Assembly (NCBI GenBank): GCA_003241845.1
Contig: QBMN01000019.1
Coordinates: 1-37,735, forward strand
Direction: 5' to 3'
Source: Shackletoniella antarctica
Lineage (GTDB): Bacteria > Cyanobacteriota > Cyanobacteriia > Phormidesmidales > Phormidesmidaceae
Length of the DNA stretch: 37,735 nt
Part shown: positions 29,043 through 37,697 of the stretch, in pieces
Numbering within the stretch: position 1 is the first letter of the stretch
Layout of the letters: each line of letters starts with the position of its first letter
The notes under the pieces: generated by a model
What the model was told of the DNA's origin: nothing
What the model saw: the letters and a program-made list of their open reading frames with translations, nothing else
Database searches by the model: none
Program-made: the position numbers and the translations under genes

Positions 29043-32000
29043 TTAAGCTTGCCCATTAACGCTTTCATCCAGCACATCGCGCACTTTTTGGGCCAGATCG
29101 GCGCGCCGGTAGGGCTTGCTCAGCAGCTTGATGCCGGGGTCAAGCCGCCCGTGGTGCACGATCGCCTGCTCTGAATAGCCCGAGGTGTAGAGAATCTTGA
29201 GGTTGGGTCGCAGTCGCCGGGCGGCATCGCCCAGCTCTCGGCCACTCATGCCGCCGGGCATGACCACATCGGTAAACAGCAGGTCGATCTCGTGCTGCTG
29301 CTGAATGATTTCTAGGGCCGCCGGGCCGCTGCTGGCCACCGTTACCCGATAGCCCAGCTGCTCTAGCTGGTTTTGCACATAGCTGCGCACCAGATCGTCG
29401 TCTTCGACTAAAAGAATCCGCTCGTCACCACCTACCGTCCCGGTAATAGCCATAATCTCAGAAAAATCTCCTTCAGCCCCCAAATATCTAGGTAGATACA
29501 GCCTGATCGTCGTGCCCTGTCCCAATTCCGAATAAATTGTAATGTGGCCGTTGGACTGCTTGGCAAAGCCATACACCATACTAAGCCCGAGCCCGGTCCC
29601 TTTGCCTGTCTCTTTAGTGGTAAAAAAAGGCTCAAACACGCGGGGTAGATTGTTTGCGGCAATGCCCACACCGCTGTCTGAGACAGTGATCAGCACATAC
29701 TGACCCGCCTGGGCCTCGACATGCTGGGCGGCATAGTTTAGATCGAGGTAGACATTGCTAGTCTCGATCATCAGCTCGCCGCCCTGGGCCATGGCATCGC
29801 GGGCGTTGAAGCAGAGGTTGAGCAGGGCGTTTTCGAGCTGGGCAGGGTCAGCTAGGGCGGGCCACAGACCGTCTGCGGGCAGTCTCACCACTTCGATGTG
29901 CGCGCCCAGGGTGCGGCACAGCAGGTTGGTCATGGTGGTAATCAGCTGGTTGACGTCAACGGGCTTGGGGTCGAGGGCCTGGCGGCGGGCAAAGGCCAGC
30001 AGCCGCTGGGTGAGCTCGGCCCCGCGCTGGGCGGCGCTGCTGATCATCTCGGCCAGGGGGCGCAGGGGCGAGTCGGGGGCGAGGGTTTCGGCCAGCAGAT
30101 CGGCATTACCCACGATCACGGTGAGCAGGTTGTTAAAGTCGTGGGCCACGCCGCCGGTCAGCTGACCCAGCGACTCTAAACGCTGGGCCTGGCGCAGCTG
30201 ATCTTCGAGGGCAATGCGATCGCTAATCACCCGAAAGTACACCGCCAGACCGTCGGTGGAGGAGTAGGCATTGATGTCGAACCACTCGTGCAGCGGCGCG
30301 TAGTACAGCTCAAAGTGTCGAGACTGATTTTTGTCCACCGCCGCGTGATACTCAGCATAGAGCTGAGACTGTCGCGCCTCAGGAAACGCTTCCCACACCA
30401 CCTGGCCAATTAGCTCTCCCGGCGGCCGCTGGAGCACGCGCTCGGCCTCGCTATTGAGGTAGGTGAAGCGCCACTGGTCATCGAGCAGGTAGAAGGCGTC
30501 GGTCATGCTTTCGAGGGTGGTGCGCAGCCGGGTGGCAAACCGCGCTAGGGCCGACTCGGCCTGCTTCTGGGCCGAGATGTCTTGCAACGCCCCAATCACT
30601 CGCACAATGTTGCCCTCGGCGTTGCGCTCGGCTTCGCCTATGGCCCTGGCCCACAGCCGTCGCCCGGTGGCGGTGTTTAGCTCAACCTCCAGATCAAAGG
30701 GGGTGCCGTTCTGGGCGCAGGTGGCAATGGCCGCGCTCACCCGCTGTCGATGCTCAGGAGGGTAGAGACTGAGGGCGTTTTCTAGGGAGGGGGCATTGTC
30801 GCTCGCCCACTCTAAAATGTGAAAGATTTCCTCTGACCAGTACACCTGGTTGCGGTCAATATCGGCGGCCCAGCCCCCCAGCCGCCCCAGCCGCCCGCCA
30901 ATGCGGGCCAGGGCGCGGCTCTCTTGCAGCTGCTGGTTGGCCCGCTGCTCGCGGGCCAGACCGGCGGCGATCGCCTGCTCTGCCTGCACCCGCTCGGTGA
31001 CATCGAGCACCAGCGAAAAAATTGAGATCAAGCTGCCGTCGGTGTCGAGCCGCGCCGAGTTGTGCCACTCGCAGTGCACCACCGCGCCGCTGCGGGTTAG
31101 GTTGCGGTTGCGGCTGAGGTTACGCCGGGCTTCGCCGTTGATCAGCTGGGCCATCACTTGCTCCACGGCAGGGGCGTCGTCGGCGTAGACAAAGGGCCAG
31201 TCGCCGGGGTGCCGCCCCCGCATCTCGGCTTCGCTCCAGCCAAACAGGGCGGCGGCATGGGGCGACCAGTGGGTGACCCGAAAGGCCCAGTCCCACTCCA
31301 CCACCGCCAGGGGGGAGTTGTCGATGTGAAAGCTGAGGGTGTCGTGGGCGTAGCGCAGCTCTTGCTGCTGGGCCTGCTGCTCAGCCTGGGCCTGCTTGTC
31401 GGCGGTCAGGTCTTGCAGGGTGCCCACCAGCAGAGGGGGAAAGGCGCTGTCGCCGGCAAAGCTCTGGCCCTGGAGCCGCACCTGGCGCACCTCGCCGTCG
31501 GGGCGCACCAGCCGGTGCTCTAGGTCGAGGGGCTGGCCCTGCACCGCCTGGACCAGGGCGGCGGTGACCGCGTCGCGATCGCCGGGGTGCGCCAGCGCCA
31601 CAAAGGCCTCCAGGGTTTCGTCAAAGCTGTCGGCGGTCAGGCCGGTCAGATGGTAGATGCCCTCGGTCCACAGCAGGCGGTTCTCGGCGATGTAGAGCTG
31701 CCAGGTGTCCATCTGGCTAAACCGCTGGACCACGGCCAGGCGCAGGGCGGTGAGGCGATGGTGAATGCGCTCAAACCGCAGCTCTAGCTGGGCCATGACC
31801 TGCTGGGCCAGGGCCTCTAGCAGGCGCATTTGCTCGGCGGTGAGGGTGCGGGGCACCCGGTCAAACACCGCCAGAGTGCCCAGGGTCACCCCCAGGGGCG
31901 ACCTGAGCGGCAGCCCTGTGTAAAAGCGCAGGTGGGGCTGACCCACCACAAAGGGGTTGTCGGCAAAGCGGGCATCTTGGTGGGTGTCGGCCACCACCAG

Positions 32001-32264
32001 GGGGGCATCGCTATCGACCACATGGGTGCAAAAGGAGATGTCGCGGGGGCTTTCAAACCGCTCTAGGCCCACGGTGGCCTTAGACCACTGGCGGCGCTCG
32101 TCGATCAGGTTGACCACGGCCATGGGCACCTGGCACAGGTGGGCCGCCAGCCGCACCAGGTCGTCGTAGGCGGTCTCGGCGGGGGTGTCGAGCAGGTAGT
32201 GCGATCGCAGCACCTGCAGCCGCAGCTGCTCTGAAATGGGTGGCGGAAGGGCGGGTCGGGTCAT
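29043..32264 (-). CDS. GAF-PAS hybrid histidine kinase with C-terminal receiver (CckA-like)
   Basis: 1073 residues, cytoplasmic. GAF (about 15-165, 'SHYLLDTPAETAYDDLVRLA' type), four PAS-like domains (185-290, 305-430, 455-570 and 580-695), HisKA with SLGQLTGGVAHDFNNLLTV (His acceptor in AHDFNN), HATPase with DSGVGI and GTGLGLSMVYGF, and a REC (about 945-1065) with EDDD, phospho-Asp in FTDVVMPGG and Lys in LSKPY. The kinase-REC half is strongly similar to that of the next gene upstream, so the two arose by duplication. Its ATG overlaps the stop of that gene as ATGA (32261-32264), meaning translational coupling. It is followed closely by the REC-EAL gene, suggesting a kinase-to-phosphodiesterase relay. 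Confidence 0.93.
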   Translation of the reverse strand: MTRPALPPPISEQLRLQVLRSHYLLDTPAETAYDDLVRLAAHLCQVPMAVVNLIDERRQWSKATVGLERFESPRDISFCTHVVDSDAPLVVADTHQDARFADNPFVVGQPHLRFYTGLPLRSPLGVTLGTLAVFDRVPRTLTAEQMRLLEALAQQVMAQLELRFERIHHRLTALRLAVVQRFSQMDTWQLYIAENRLLWTEGIYHLTGLTADSFDETLEAFVALAHPGDRDAVTAALVQAVQGQPLDLEHRLVRPDGEVRQVRLQGQSFAGDSAFPPLLVGTLQDLTADKQAQAEQQAQQQELRYAHDTLSFHIDNSPLAVVEWDWAFRVTHWSPHAAALFGWSEAEMRGRHPGDWPFVYADDAPAVEQVMAQLINGEARRNLSRNRNLTRSGAVVHCEWHNSARLDTDGSLISIFSLVLDVTERVQAEQAIAAGLAREQRANQQLQESRALARIGGRLGRLGGWAADIDRNQVYWSEEIFHILEWASDNAPSLENALSLYPPEHRQRVSAAIATCAQNGTPFDLEVELNTATGRRLWARAIGEAERNAEGNIVRVIGALQDISAQKQAESALARFATRLRTTLESMTDAFYLLDDQWRFTYLNSEAERVLQRPPGELIGQVVWEAFPEARQSQLYAEYHAAVDKNQSRHFELYYAPLHEWFDINAYSSTDGLAVYFRVISDRIALEDQLRQAQRLESLGQLTGGVAHDFNNLLTVIVGNADLLAETLAPDSPLRPLAEMISSAAQRGAELTQRLLAFARRQALDPKPVDVNQLITTMTNLLCRTLGAHIEVVRLPADGLWPALADPAQLENALLNLCFNARDAMAQGGELMIETSNVYLDLNYAAQHVEAQAGQYVLITVSDSGVGIAANNLPRVFEPFFTTKETGKGTGLGLSMVYGFAKQSNGHITIYSELGQGTTIRLYLPRYLGAEGDFSEIMAITGTVGGDERILLVEDDDLVRSYVQNQLEQLGYRVTVASSGPAALEIIQQQHEIDLLFTDVVMPGGMSGRELGDAARRLRPNLKILYTSGYSEQAIVHHGRLDPGIKLLSKPYRRADLAQKVRDVLDESVNGQA

Positions 32265-34903
32265 GGGCGGTGCGGTGCGGCCAGCGCATCACGAATTTTT
32301 TGCGAGAGTTCGGCCCTGCCGTAGGGCTTGCTCAAGAGCTGCACCCCAGGGTCTAATCGGCCATGGTGGACGATGGCATTTTCGGTATAGCCCGAGGTGT
32401 AAAGCACATTTAAACCTGGTCTGAACCGCCGGGCCAGGTAGGCTAGCTCGCGCCCGCTCATGCCGCCGGGCATCACCACATCGGTAAATAGCAGGTCAAT
32501 GTCGTCTCGCTGACGCAGCAGGATCAGGGCGGTGGGGCCGTTGGTGGCCACCAGCACCCGGTAGCCCAGATTTACCAGCTGATCGTGGGCGTAGCGGCGC
32601 ACTAGCTCGTCGTCTTCGACCAGCAAAATTAGCTCTGAGCCACCCACTACCGAGCTATCTACCGGGTGGGGCTGAGGCTCGGTGTCGCCCCAAAAGCGGG
32701 GTAGATACATTTTAATGGTGGTGCCCTGACCCAGCTCAGAGTAAATTTTAATGTGGCCCTCCGACTGCTTGATAAAACCGTAGACCATGCTCAGCCCCAG
32801 GCCAGTCCCCTTGCCCGTTTCTTTGGTGGTAAAAAAGGGCTCAAACACCCGCTCTAGATTTTCGGGGGCAATGCCTAGGCCCGTGTCTGACACGGCCACC
32901 ATGACGTACTGCCCCGGCACTACCTCCACATGCTGGTCGGCGTAGTCTTGGCTGAGGTGGGTATTGGCGGTTTCAATCGTCAGTCGGCCGCCCTGAACCA
33001 TGGCGTCGCGGGCGTTGAGGCAGAGGTTGAGCAGGGCGCTTTCGAACTGGGCAGGGTCAACCAGGGCGGGCCACAGCCCGGCTCTGCGCCCGTTCTCAAT
33101 CTCAATATGCTCTCCCAGGGTGCGGCGCAGCAGCCCATCCATGGTGGCAATCAGCTGGTTGACCTCTACAGCCTCGGGGTCGAGGGCCTGGCGACGGGCA
33201 AAGGCCAGCAGCCGCTGGGTGAGGTCGGCTCCCCGCTGGGCGGCGCTGCCAATCATCTCCGCTAAGTGCTGAAGTTTGGGGTCGGGTTTGAGGATTTCGC
33301 TGAGCAACTCGGCGTTGCCCAAAATCACGGTGAGCAGATTGTTAAAGTCGTGGGCAATGCCGCCGGTAAGCTGCCCCACCGACTCTAGCCGCTGGGACTG
33401 TTGCAGCTGCTCTTCTAGGACAATGCGATCGCTCACGTCTTGAAAATACACGGCCAGGCCCTCACTGGAGGGGTAGGCCCGCACCTCAAACCAGCTGTTA
33501 AGGGTCGGATAAAATTCTCGAAACTCGACCGATTGCCCCTCGTTGACGGCCTGTCTATACTGCTGCTCAAAAACGGTGCCCACCGCCTCTGAAAACTCAT
33601 CCCACAGACAGTTACCCAGCAGATCGGCCCGCTGGCGATGCAAAAGCCGCTCGGCCTGGCGGTTGAGAAAGGTGAAGCGCCACTCGTGATCGAGGGTAAA
33701 AAAGGCGTCGGTGATGCTCTCTAGGGTGGTGTTGAGGCGATCGGCAGTTTGGCGGGCTTCATGGGCAAGCTGCTTTTGCTCGTGAATTTCGATCGCGGTG
33801 CCGTACCACTTAATAGTTATGCCGTCCTGATCTCGAATGGGGACGGCCTGCACCAGGTGCCAGCGGTAGTCGCCGTCGTAGCGCCGCAGCCGAAACTCAA
33901 AGCGGTAGGGGTGGTTGGTTTGCACCGCCGTATTCCACACCGATAGGCAGGGGGCGCGATCGTCGGGGTTCAGCAGGGTCGTCCAGGTTTGGCTGGGGTG
34001 GGGTTCGGGTTCATAGATGCCGGTGTAGACCCGCAGGGCCTGGCTGGCGTAGTCAACGGTGCCGTTGGGGTCAGCGGTCCACACGATCAGGGGCATGGCG
34101 TCGGCCAGCTGGCGAAACCGCTGTTCGCTGCGCTCTAGGGATGCTGCGGCCTGTTTTTGGGCCGTGATGTCTTGGAAGGCCCCCTGCACCGCCATAATTT
34201 CTCCCTGGTTGTTGCGCACGGGCTGGCCAATGGCGCGCACCCACACTCGGCGCTGGCGGGCGGTGATAATTTGCAGCTCTTCGTCAAAGGGCCGGCCAGT
34301 TTCGGCACAGGCGGTAAAGACGGTGGCAATGAGATCGCGGTACTCGGGCGCATAGAACTCAATGCCCTGGGCTACGGTGGGGGAAAACCCCGGCTCGACC
34401 TCGTGGATGCGGCACACCTCTTCCGACCAGCTACAGATGCCTTCGGGCAGAGGCACCAGCCAGCCCCCAAAACGGCCAATTTCGCTAGCGATTTGCAGCA
34501 GGGTCTGCTGCGACCTGAGAGTTTCGTAGGTGTCGCTAAGCGCCTGCTGGGCGTCGTTTACCTGCCTGATGTACCGCAAAATAACCAGGGTAAGGCTGCC
34601 GGTTGTGGCGATCGCCACAGCCGCCAGCAGTCGATTGGCAATCACATAGGCGAGGGCAAAATTGGCGGGAGCTGGCGGCGCCACAAAAAAACCCGCCGCC
34701 GTTAGGCCCAGACTGGCGACGGCAACCATGACTACCCAGCGATCGCTGCGAGAAAAGCCCGCCACCGCGACAAACAGCGGGTACAGGCCAGCGTGGCTAA
34801 ACCCCAGGGGCGTTGCGGTATCGGTGACAAACACCACCACCAGCCCGGCGAGGGCGAACCCTTTGGCCAGGCGCGGCGAGGGTATGGGCATTGGGGAGGT
34901 CAT
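32261..34903 (-). CDS. Membrane-anchored PAS hybrid histidine kinase with C-terminal receiver
   Basis: 880 residues from ATG 34903. The frame is open to 35029, but those 42 extra residues are the off-frame reading of a receiver relic and repeat, so they are rejected. The N-terminal 120 residues hold four hydrophobic helices (FALAGLVVVFVTD..., HAGLYPLFVAVAGF, WVVMVAVASLGLTAAG, LLAAVAIATTGSLTLVIL). Then come a coiled coil, PAS (about 155-270), PAS (280-400), PAS (410-530), HisKA (SVGQLTGGIAHDFNNLLTV), HATPase (DTGLGI, GTGLGLSMVYGF) and REC with phospho-Asp in FTDVVMPGG and Lys in LSKPY. It is a sister of the 1073-residue kinase but with a membrane input in place of the GAF. No clear ribosome site is seen at 34903. 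Confidence 0.9.
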   Translation of the reverse strand: MTSPMPIPSPRLAKGFALAGLVVVFVTDTATPLGFSHAGLYPLFVAVAGFSRSDRWVVMVAVASLGLTAAGFFVAPPAPANFALAYVIANRLLAAVAIATTGSLTLVILRYIRQVNDAQQALSDTYETLRSQQTLLQIASEIGRFGGWLVPLPEGICSWSEEVCRIHEVEPGFSPTVAQGIEFYAPEYRDLIATVFTACAETGRPFDEELQIITARQRRVWVRAIGQPVRNNQGEIMAVQGAFQDITAQKQAAASLERSEQRFRQLADAMPLIVWTADPNGTVDYASQALRVYTGIYEPEPHPSQTWTTLLNPDDRAPCLSVWNTAVQTNHPYRFEFRLRRYDGDYRWHLVQAVPIRDQDGITIKWYGTAIEIHEQKQLAHEARQTADRLNTTLESITDAFFTLDHEWRFTFLNRQAERLLHRQRADLLGNCLWDEFSEAVGTVFEQQYRQAVNEGQSVEFREFYPTLNSWFEVRAYPSSEGLAVYFQDVSDRIVLEEQLQQSQRLESVGQLTGGIAHDFNNLLTVILGNAELLSEILKPDPKLQHLAEMIGSAAQRGADLTQRLLAFARRQALDPEAVEVNQLIATMDGLLRRTLGEHIEIENGRRAGLWPALVDPAQFESALLNLCLNARDAMVQGGRLTIETANTHLSQDYADQHVEVVPGQYVMVAVSDTGLGIAPENLERVFEPFFTTKETGKGTGLGLSMVYGFIKQSEGHIKIYSELGQGTTIKMYLPRFWGDTEPQPHPVDSSVVGGSELILLVEDDELVRRYAHDQLVNLGYRVLVATNGPTALILLRQRDDIDLLFTDVVMPGGMSGRELAYLARRFRPGLNVLYTSGYTENAIVHHGRLDPGVQLLSKPYGRAELSQKIRDALAAPHRP

Positions 34904-34931
34904 AGCGGTACGGCGAGAAAATATCCCATGG

Positions 34932-35156
34932 TTAACCTCTGGTAAGGGCCTGACGGATTTTATGGGCCAGCTCGGCCCGCTGGCAGGGTTTGTGCAGCAA
35001 TTGTATCTCGGCCTCTGGCCCCTCCCCATGGATCCCCATGGATCCCTATGGATCCCTATGGGTCAAGACGTTATCGGCATAGCCGGAGGTGTACAGCACC
35101 CGTAGCTGGGGCAGCAGCCAGGGTAAGCTCCCATGGCAGCGAACTAACCCTCTCCC
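34932..35156 (-). pseudogene. Relic of a third hybrid kinase: C-terminal part of a receiver domain
   Basis: On the minus strand, from about 35120, the reading is LPQLRVLYTSGYADNVLTH, then a stop within a short tandem repeat, then EAEIQLLHKPCQRAELAHKI and RQALTRG to a TAA at 34932. This aligns with the receivers of the two kinases downstream (VLYTSGYTENAIVHH...QLLSKPYGRAELSQKI). Lys of the LxKP motif is kept. The kinase part is gone; upstream there is a TAG at 35157. The relic sits in the position expected for the 3' end of an additional upstream copy in the same tandem series. Confidence 0.8.
35024..35063. repeat. Four tandem 10-bp units CCC(C/T)ATGG(A/G)T
   Basis: Units at 35024-35033 and 35034-35043 (CCCCATGGAT), 35044-35053 (CCCTATGGAT) and 35054-35063 (CCCTATGGGT). 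Ten is not a multiple of three, and the repeat introduces a stop on the minus strand in the receiver relic. Expansion by slippage is likely. Confidence 0.9.
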
Positions 35157-35159
35157 CTA

Positions 35160-35465
35160 TCATCGCAAGCCAGAGCGTCTGTGAACGATACTCATGAGCA
35201 CCTTAAAACTAGGCGTCTGCCCTGGCCCTGTTTGGGTCAGACCAGCGACAATTGCAATTAGCCAGGCCGCTGGCGATCGCCCCACCAAAAACAAAAAACA
35301 GGCGATCGCCCGATGGGGCAAACCGGGCCGAGTTCGGGCCGCAACCCCAGCCAAATTCACCGCCGTCAGCGGCCAGATCAAGGCGTAAAAACTGGCTAGG
35401 CATTCTAGACGCAGTGGCCATCGCTATCCATTGCTCAAGCAGCCTTGAGAGCGATCGCCCAGTCT
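35160..35465. other. Region downstream of the ArsA-type gene with a hydrophobic minus-strand frame
   Basis: No confident gene. On the minus strand a frame stays open from about 35436 to 35160 and reads ASFYALIWPLTAVNLAG, then CFLFLVG and AAWLIAIVAGLTQTGPG, two hydrophobic segments. It has no ATG near its front (possible TTG at 35381) and no ribosome site. It might be the eroded membrane part of the lost kinase or of another gene. Two GGCGATCGCC palindromes lie at 35273-35282 and 35301-35310. Confidence 0.35.
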
Positions 35466-36647
35466 CTACCCCAACGTTGCAAAGCGAATCTTTAGATAGT
35501 CATCTTCCATCTTTGCGCCCGAGGGTTGCAGCGCCGCCAGGGCCTGGGGCAGCACCAGGTTGCGGCGGTGGTTGCCGATGCGCACATTTAGCTCATCCGC
35601 CGACTTGCTCAGCTCAATCTGATCTTTAGGAATGCCCGGCAGGTATAGCTCCAGGCTGTAGCCGCCGTCCTCCTGCACCACCCGCAGCGTGGTTTCTTTG
35701 TAGTAGACCTGGGCGGGGTCTTCGTCGGCGTAGAGGGTTTCTTTAAGGCGCTGGAGCGATTCTAGGCCGCAGAGCTCTTCGGCAAACAGGGGCACTTCTT
35801 TTACCGGCAGGGGGTGAAAGTTCTCGTGAATTTCGTGCTTGTACTGCTGCTGCTTTTCTTTCATGCGCTGAAAGAAGGGGTCTTGCACCTCGTCGGGAAT
35901 GATGCGGTTGGCGATTACCAGGTCGGTGCCCACGTTGTAGAGGCTGAGGTAGGCGTGGGCGCGCAGCGATTCTTTGATCACCATCTTTTCGGGGTTGGTG
36001 ACCAGGCGCACTGAGGTGGTAGTTGTGTCGGTGAGCACTTTCTCTAGCTCGATCAGCTGCTCATAAAACTCGTAGGGGGCATCCATCACCTCTTTGGTGG
36101 GCAGGTTAAAGCCCGCCACCGGGCGAAAGAAGGGCTGCACCAGGGGCCGCAGCGCTTCAGAAACCGCCTGGAAGGGTTTGTAGAGTTTGCGCATATACCA
36201 GCCCGCCACCTCGGGCAGGCTGAGCAGCCGCAGGGCGGTGCCGGTGGGAGCCGAGTCGATGATCAGCACATCGTACTCGCCTTCGTCGTAGTGGCGCTTC
36301 ATGCGCACCAGGCTAAAGATTTCATCCATGCCGGGCAAAATGGCCAGCTCTTCGGCCTCAATGCCATCTAGGCCTCGGGCTTGCAGCACGTCGGTGATGT
36401 AGCGCTTCACCGCGCCCCAGTTGCCTTCGAGTTCCATTAGGGCGTCGAGTTCGGCCCCCCAGAGGTTGGGCTGCACCAGGCGCGGGTCGTGGCCGAGTTC
36501 TATGTCAAAGCTGTCGGCCAGGGAGTGGGCCGGGTCGGTGCTGAGCACTAGGGTTTTGTAGCCTAGCTCGGCGCAGCGCAAGCCTGTGGCGGCAGCTACG
36601 GAGGTTTTACCTACGCCGCCTTTGCCGGTCATTAACAATACCCGCAT
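35466..36647 (-). CDS. ArsA/GET3-family ATPase with C-terminal HSP20-like domain
   Basis: A 393-residue cytoplasmic ATPase. The P-loop is GKGGVGKTS (about 8-16) with the deviant Lys of the GET3/ArsA/MinD group; switch I is [12 protein letters not shown] and switch II is [12 protein letters not shown]. The middle helical part (about 100-200) includes [11 protein letters not shown], a hydrophobic-groove-like region. The last 90 residues ([20 protein letters not shown]...[15 protein letters not shown]) are the alpha-crystallin-like domain seen in cyanobacterial members. The cellular role in cyanobacteria is unclear, perhaps membrane-protein targeting; no arsenite-binding Cys cluster is seen and the ACR3 relic lies 29 kb away. 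The start is supported by AGAGGA eight or so bases upstream. Confidence 0.92.
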   Translation of the reverse strand: MRVLLMTGKGGVGKTSVAAATGLRCAELGYKTLVLSTDPAHSLADSFDIELGHDPRLVQPNLWGAELDALMELEGNWGAVKRYITDVLQARGLDGIEAEELAILPGMDEIFSLVRMKRHYDEGEYDVLIIDSAPTGTALRLLSLPEVAGWYMRKLYKPFQAVSEALRPLVQPFFRPVAGFNLPTKEVMDAPYEFYEQLIELEKVLTDTTTTSVRLVTNPEKMVIKESLRAHAYLSLYNVGTDLVIANRIIPDEVQDPFFQRMKEKQQQYKHEIHENFHPLPVKEVPLFAEELCGLESLQRLKETLYADEDPAQVYYKETTLRVVQEDGGYSLELYLPGIPKDQIELSKSADELNVRIGNHRRNLVLPQALAALQPSGAKMEDDYLKIRFATLG

Positions 36648-36752
36648 GTGGGTGTCCTCTTTTCTTTATGGTTCCCTATTTTTTAATCTATAGGGTTTTT
36701 AAGGTTTCCGCAGATAGAGATGAGGAGCAAGGTAAGGGGGTGATCCCGTTGA

Positions 36753-37697
36753 TCAGCCCAGCAGGTCGGCGCGGGGACGAAAGCGCTCGGTTTGGCGAAG
36801 TTCTTCGTAGAGGGCTTTTTCGCGATCGCCCAACCCCGTCGGCACCACCACCTCTAGCTCGATAATCTGATCGCCCCGGCTGTCTCTGCCGATGGGGTAG
36901 CCCCGCCCCGCCAGCTGAATGATTTGCCCGGTCTGTGCCCCCTGGGGCAGGGTGGTGCGCACGGGGCCATCGAGGGTGGGGATATCGATGGTGCTGCCCA
37001 GGGCGGCTTCGCTGGGGGTGATGGGCACCCGGCAGTACACGTCGTTGTCGCGCAGGCTGTAGAAGGGGTGCGGGTCGACCTGGATACGCAGGTAGAGGTT
37101 GCCGCCGCCTACGCCCTGGCCCCGCAGGCGAATGCGCTGACCGGTGATCATGCCAGCGGGCATGTTGACTTCGAGCGATCGCCCGTCCTCTAGCCGAATG
37201 CGCTCGCGCCCGCCCCGAAAGGCTTTTTCTAGGGGAACGGTGAGATCGGCTTCGGCATCGCGGCTGGCGGCGGTTGAGCCATAGGCCTGACTGCCGTTGC
37301 CCTCGGGGGCTGCGGGGGGATCTCGGCGGGCGCTGGGGCGACGGTTGAGCAGCTGATCGACAAAGACGTTGAAATCGGGAAATTCCCCAAAGCCAAAGTC
37401 TTCGAGGGAGATGCGCCCGCCAAAGATATCGCTGACGACCGACTTCCCCTGCCCCTGCTTAAACCCTTCCTGCTGCCAGTACTCGCTAAATTTCTCGTAC
37501 TGCGCGCGCTTTTCGTTGTCGAAGAGCACGTTGTAGGCTTCGCTGACCAGCTTAAACTGCTCTTCTGACGCCTGGTCGCCGGGGTTGAGGTCGGGGTGGT
37601 ACTGCCGGGCTAGCTTACGGTAGGCCTGCTTGATGTCGCCAGCGGCGGCTGCTCTAGATACCCCCAAAATGTCGTAGTAGTTCCGAAAGTTCTCCAT
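36753..37697 (-). CDS. dnaJ: DnaJ/CbpA-type co-chaperone without zinc finger
   Basis: A 314-residue J-domain protein that stimulates DnaK ATPase. The J domain occupies about 6-70 with the HPD motif at residues 34-36 (KLARQYHPDLNPG). A Gly/Phe-rich linker (GRISLEDFGFGEFPDF) follows, then two beta-barrel substrate domains (about 150-300) with RIRLRGQGVGGGNLYL and PITPSEAALGSTIDIPTLDG. No CxxCxGxG zinc repeats are present, so it is type II/CbpA-like. It is on the same strand as, and 105 bases before, the ArsA-type gene. The start ATG at 37697 has no clear ribosome site; the 38 bases left in the window before it carry CACCC-rich repeats. A dnaK gene often lies upstream in cyanobacteria but is outside this view. 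Confidence 0.93.
   Translation of the reverse strand: MENFRNYYDILGVSRAAAAGDIKQAYRKLARQYHPDLNPGDQASEEQFKLVSEAYNVLFDNEKRAQYEKFSEYWQQEGFKQGQGKSVVSDIFGGRISLEDFGFGEFPDFNVFVDQLLNRRPSARRDPPAAPEGNGSQAYGSTAASRDAEADLTVPLEKAFRGGRERIRLEDGRSLEVNMPAGMITGQRIRLRGQGVGGGNLYLRIQVDPHPFYSLRDNDVYCRVPITPSEAALGSTIDIPTLDGPVRTTLPQGAQTGQIIQLAGRGYPIGRDSRGDQIIELEVVVPTGLGDREKALYEELRQTERFRPRADLLG

Noticed and set aside
34904-35029. 42-residue N-terminal extension of the membrane hybrid kinase
   Set aside because: It is the off-frame reading of the receiver relic and 10-bp repeat; the hydrophobic domain begins after ATG 34903.
35273-35310. Two close GGCGATCGCC palindromes as an operator
   Set aside because: HIP1-type palindromes are abundant throughout this cyanobacterial sequence, including inside genes.
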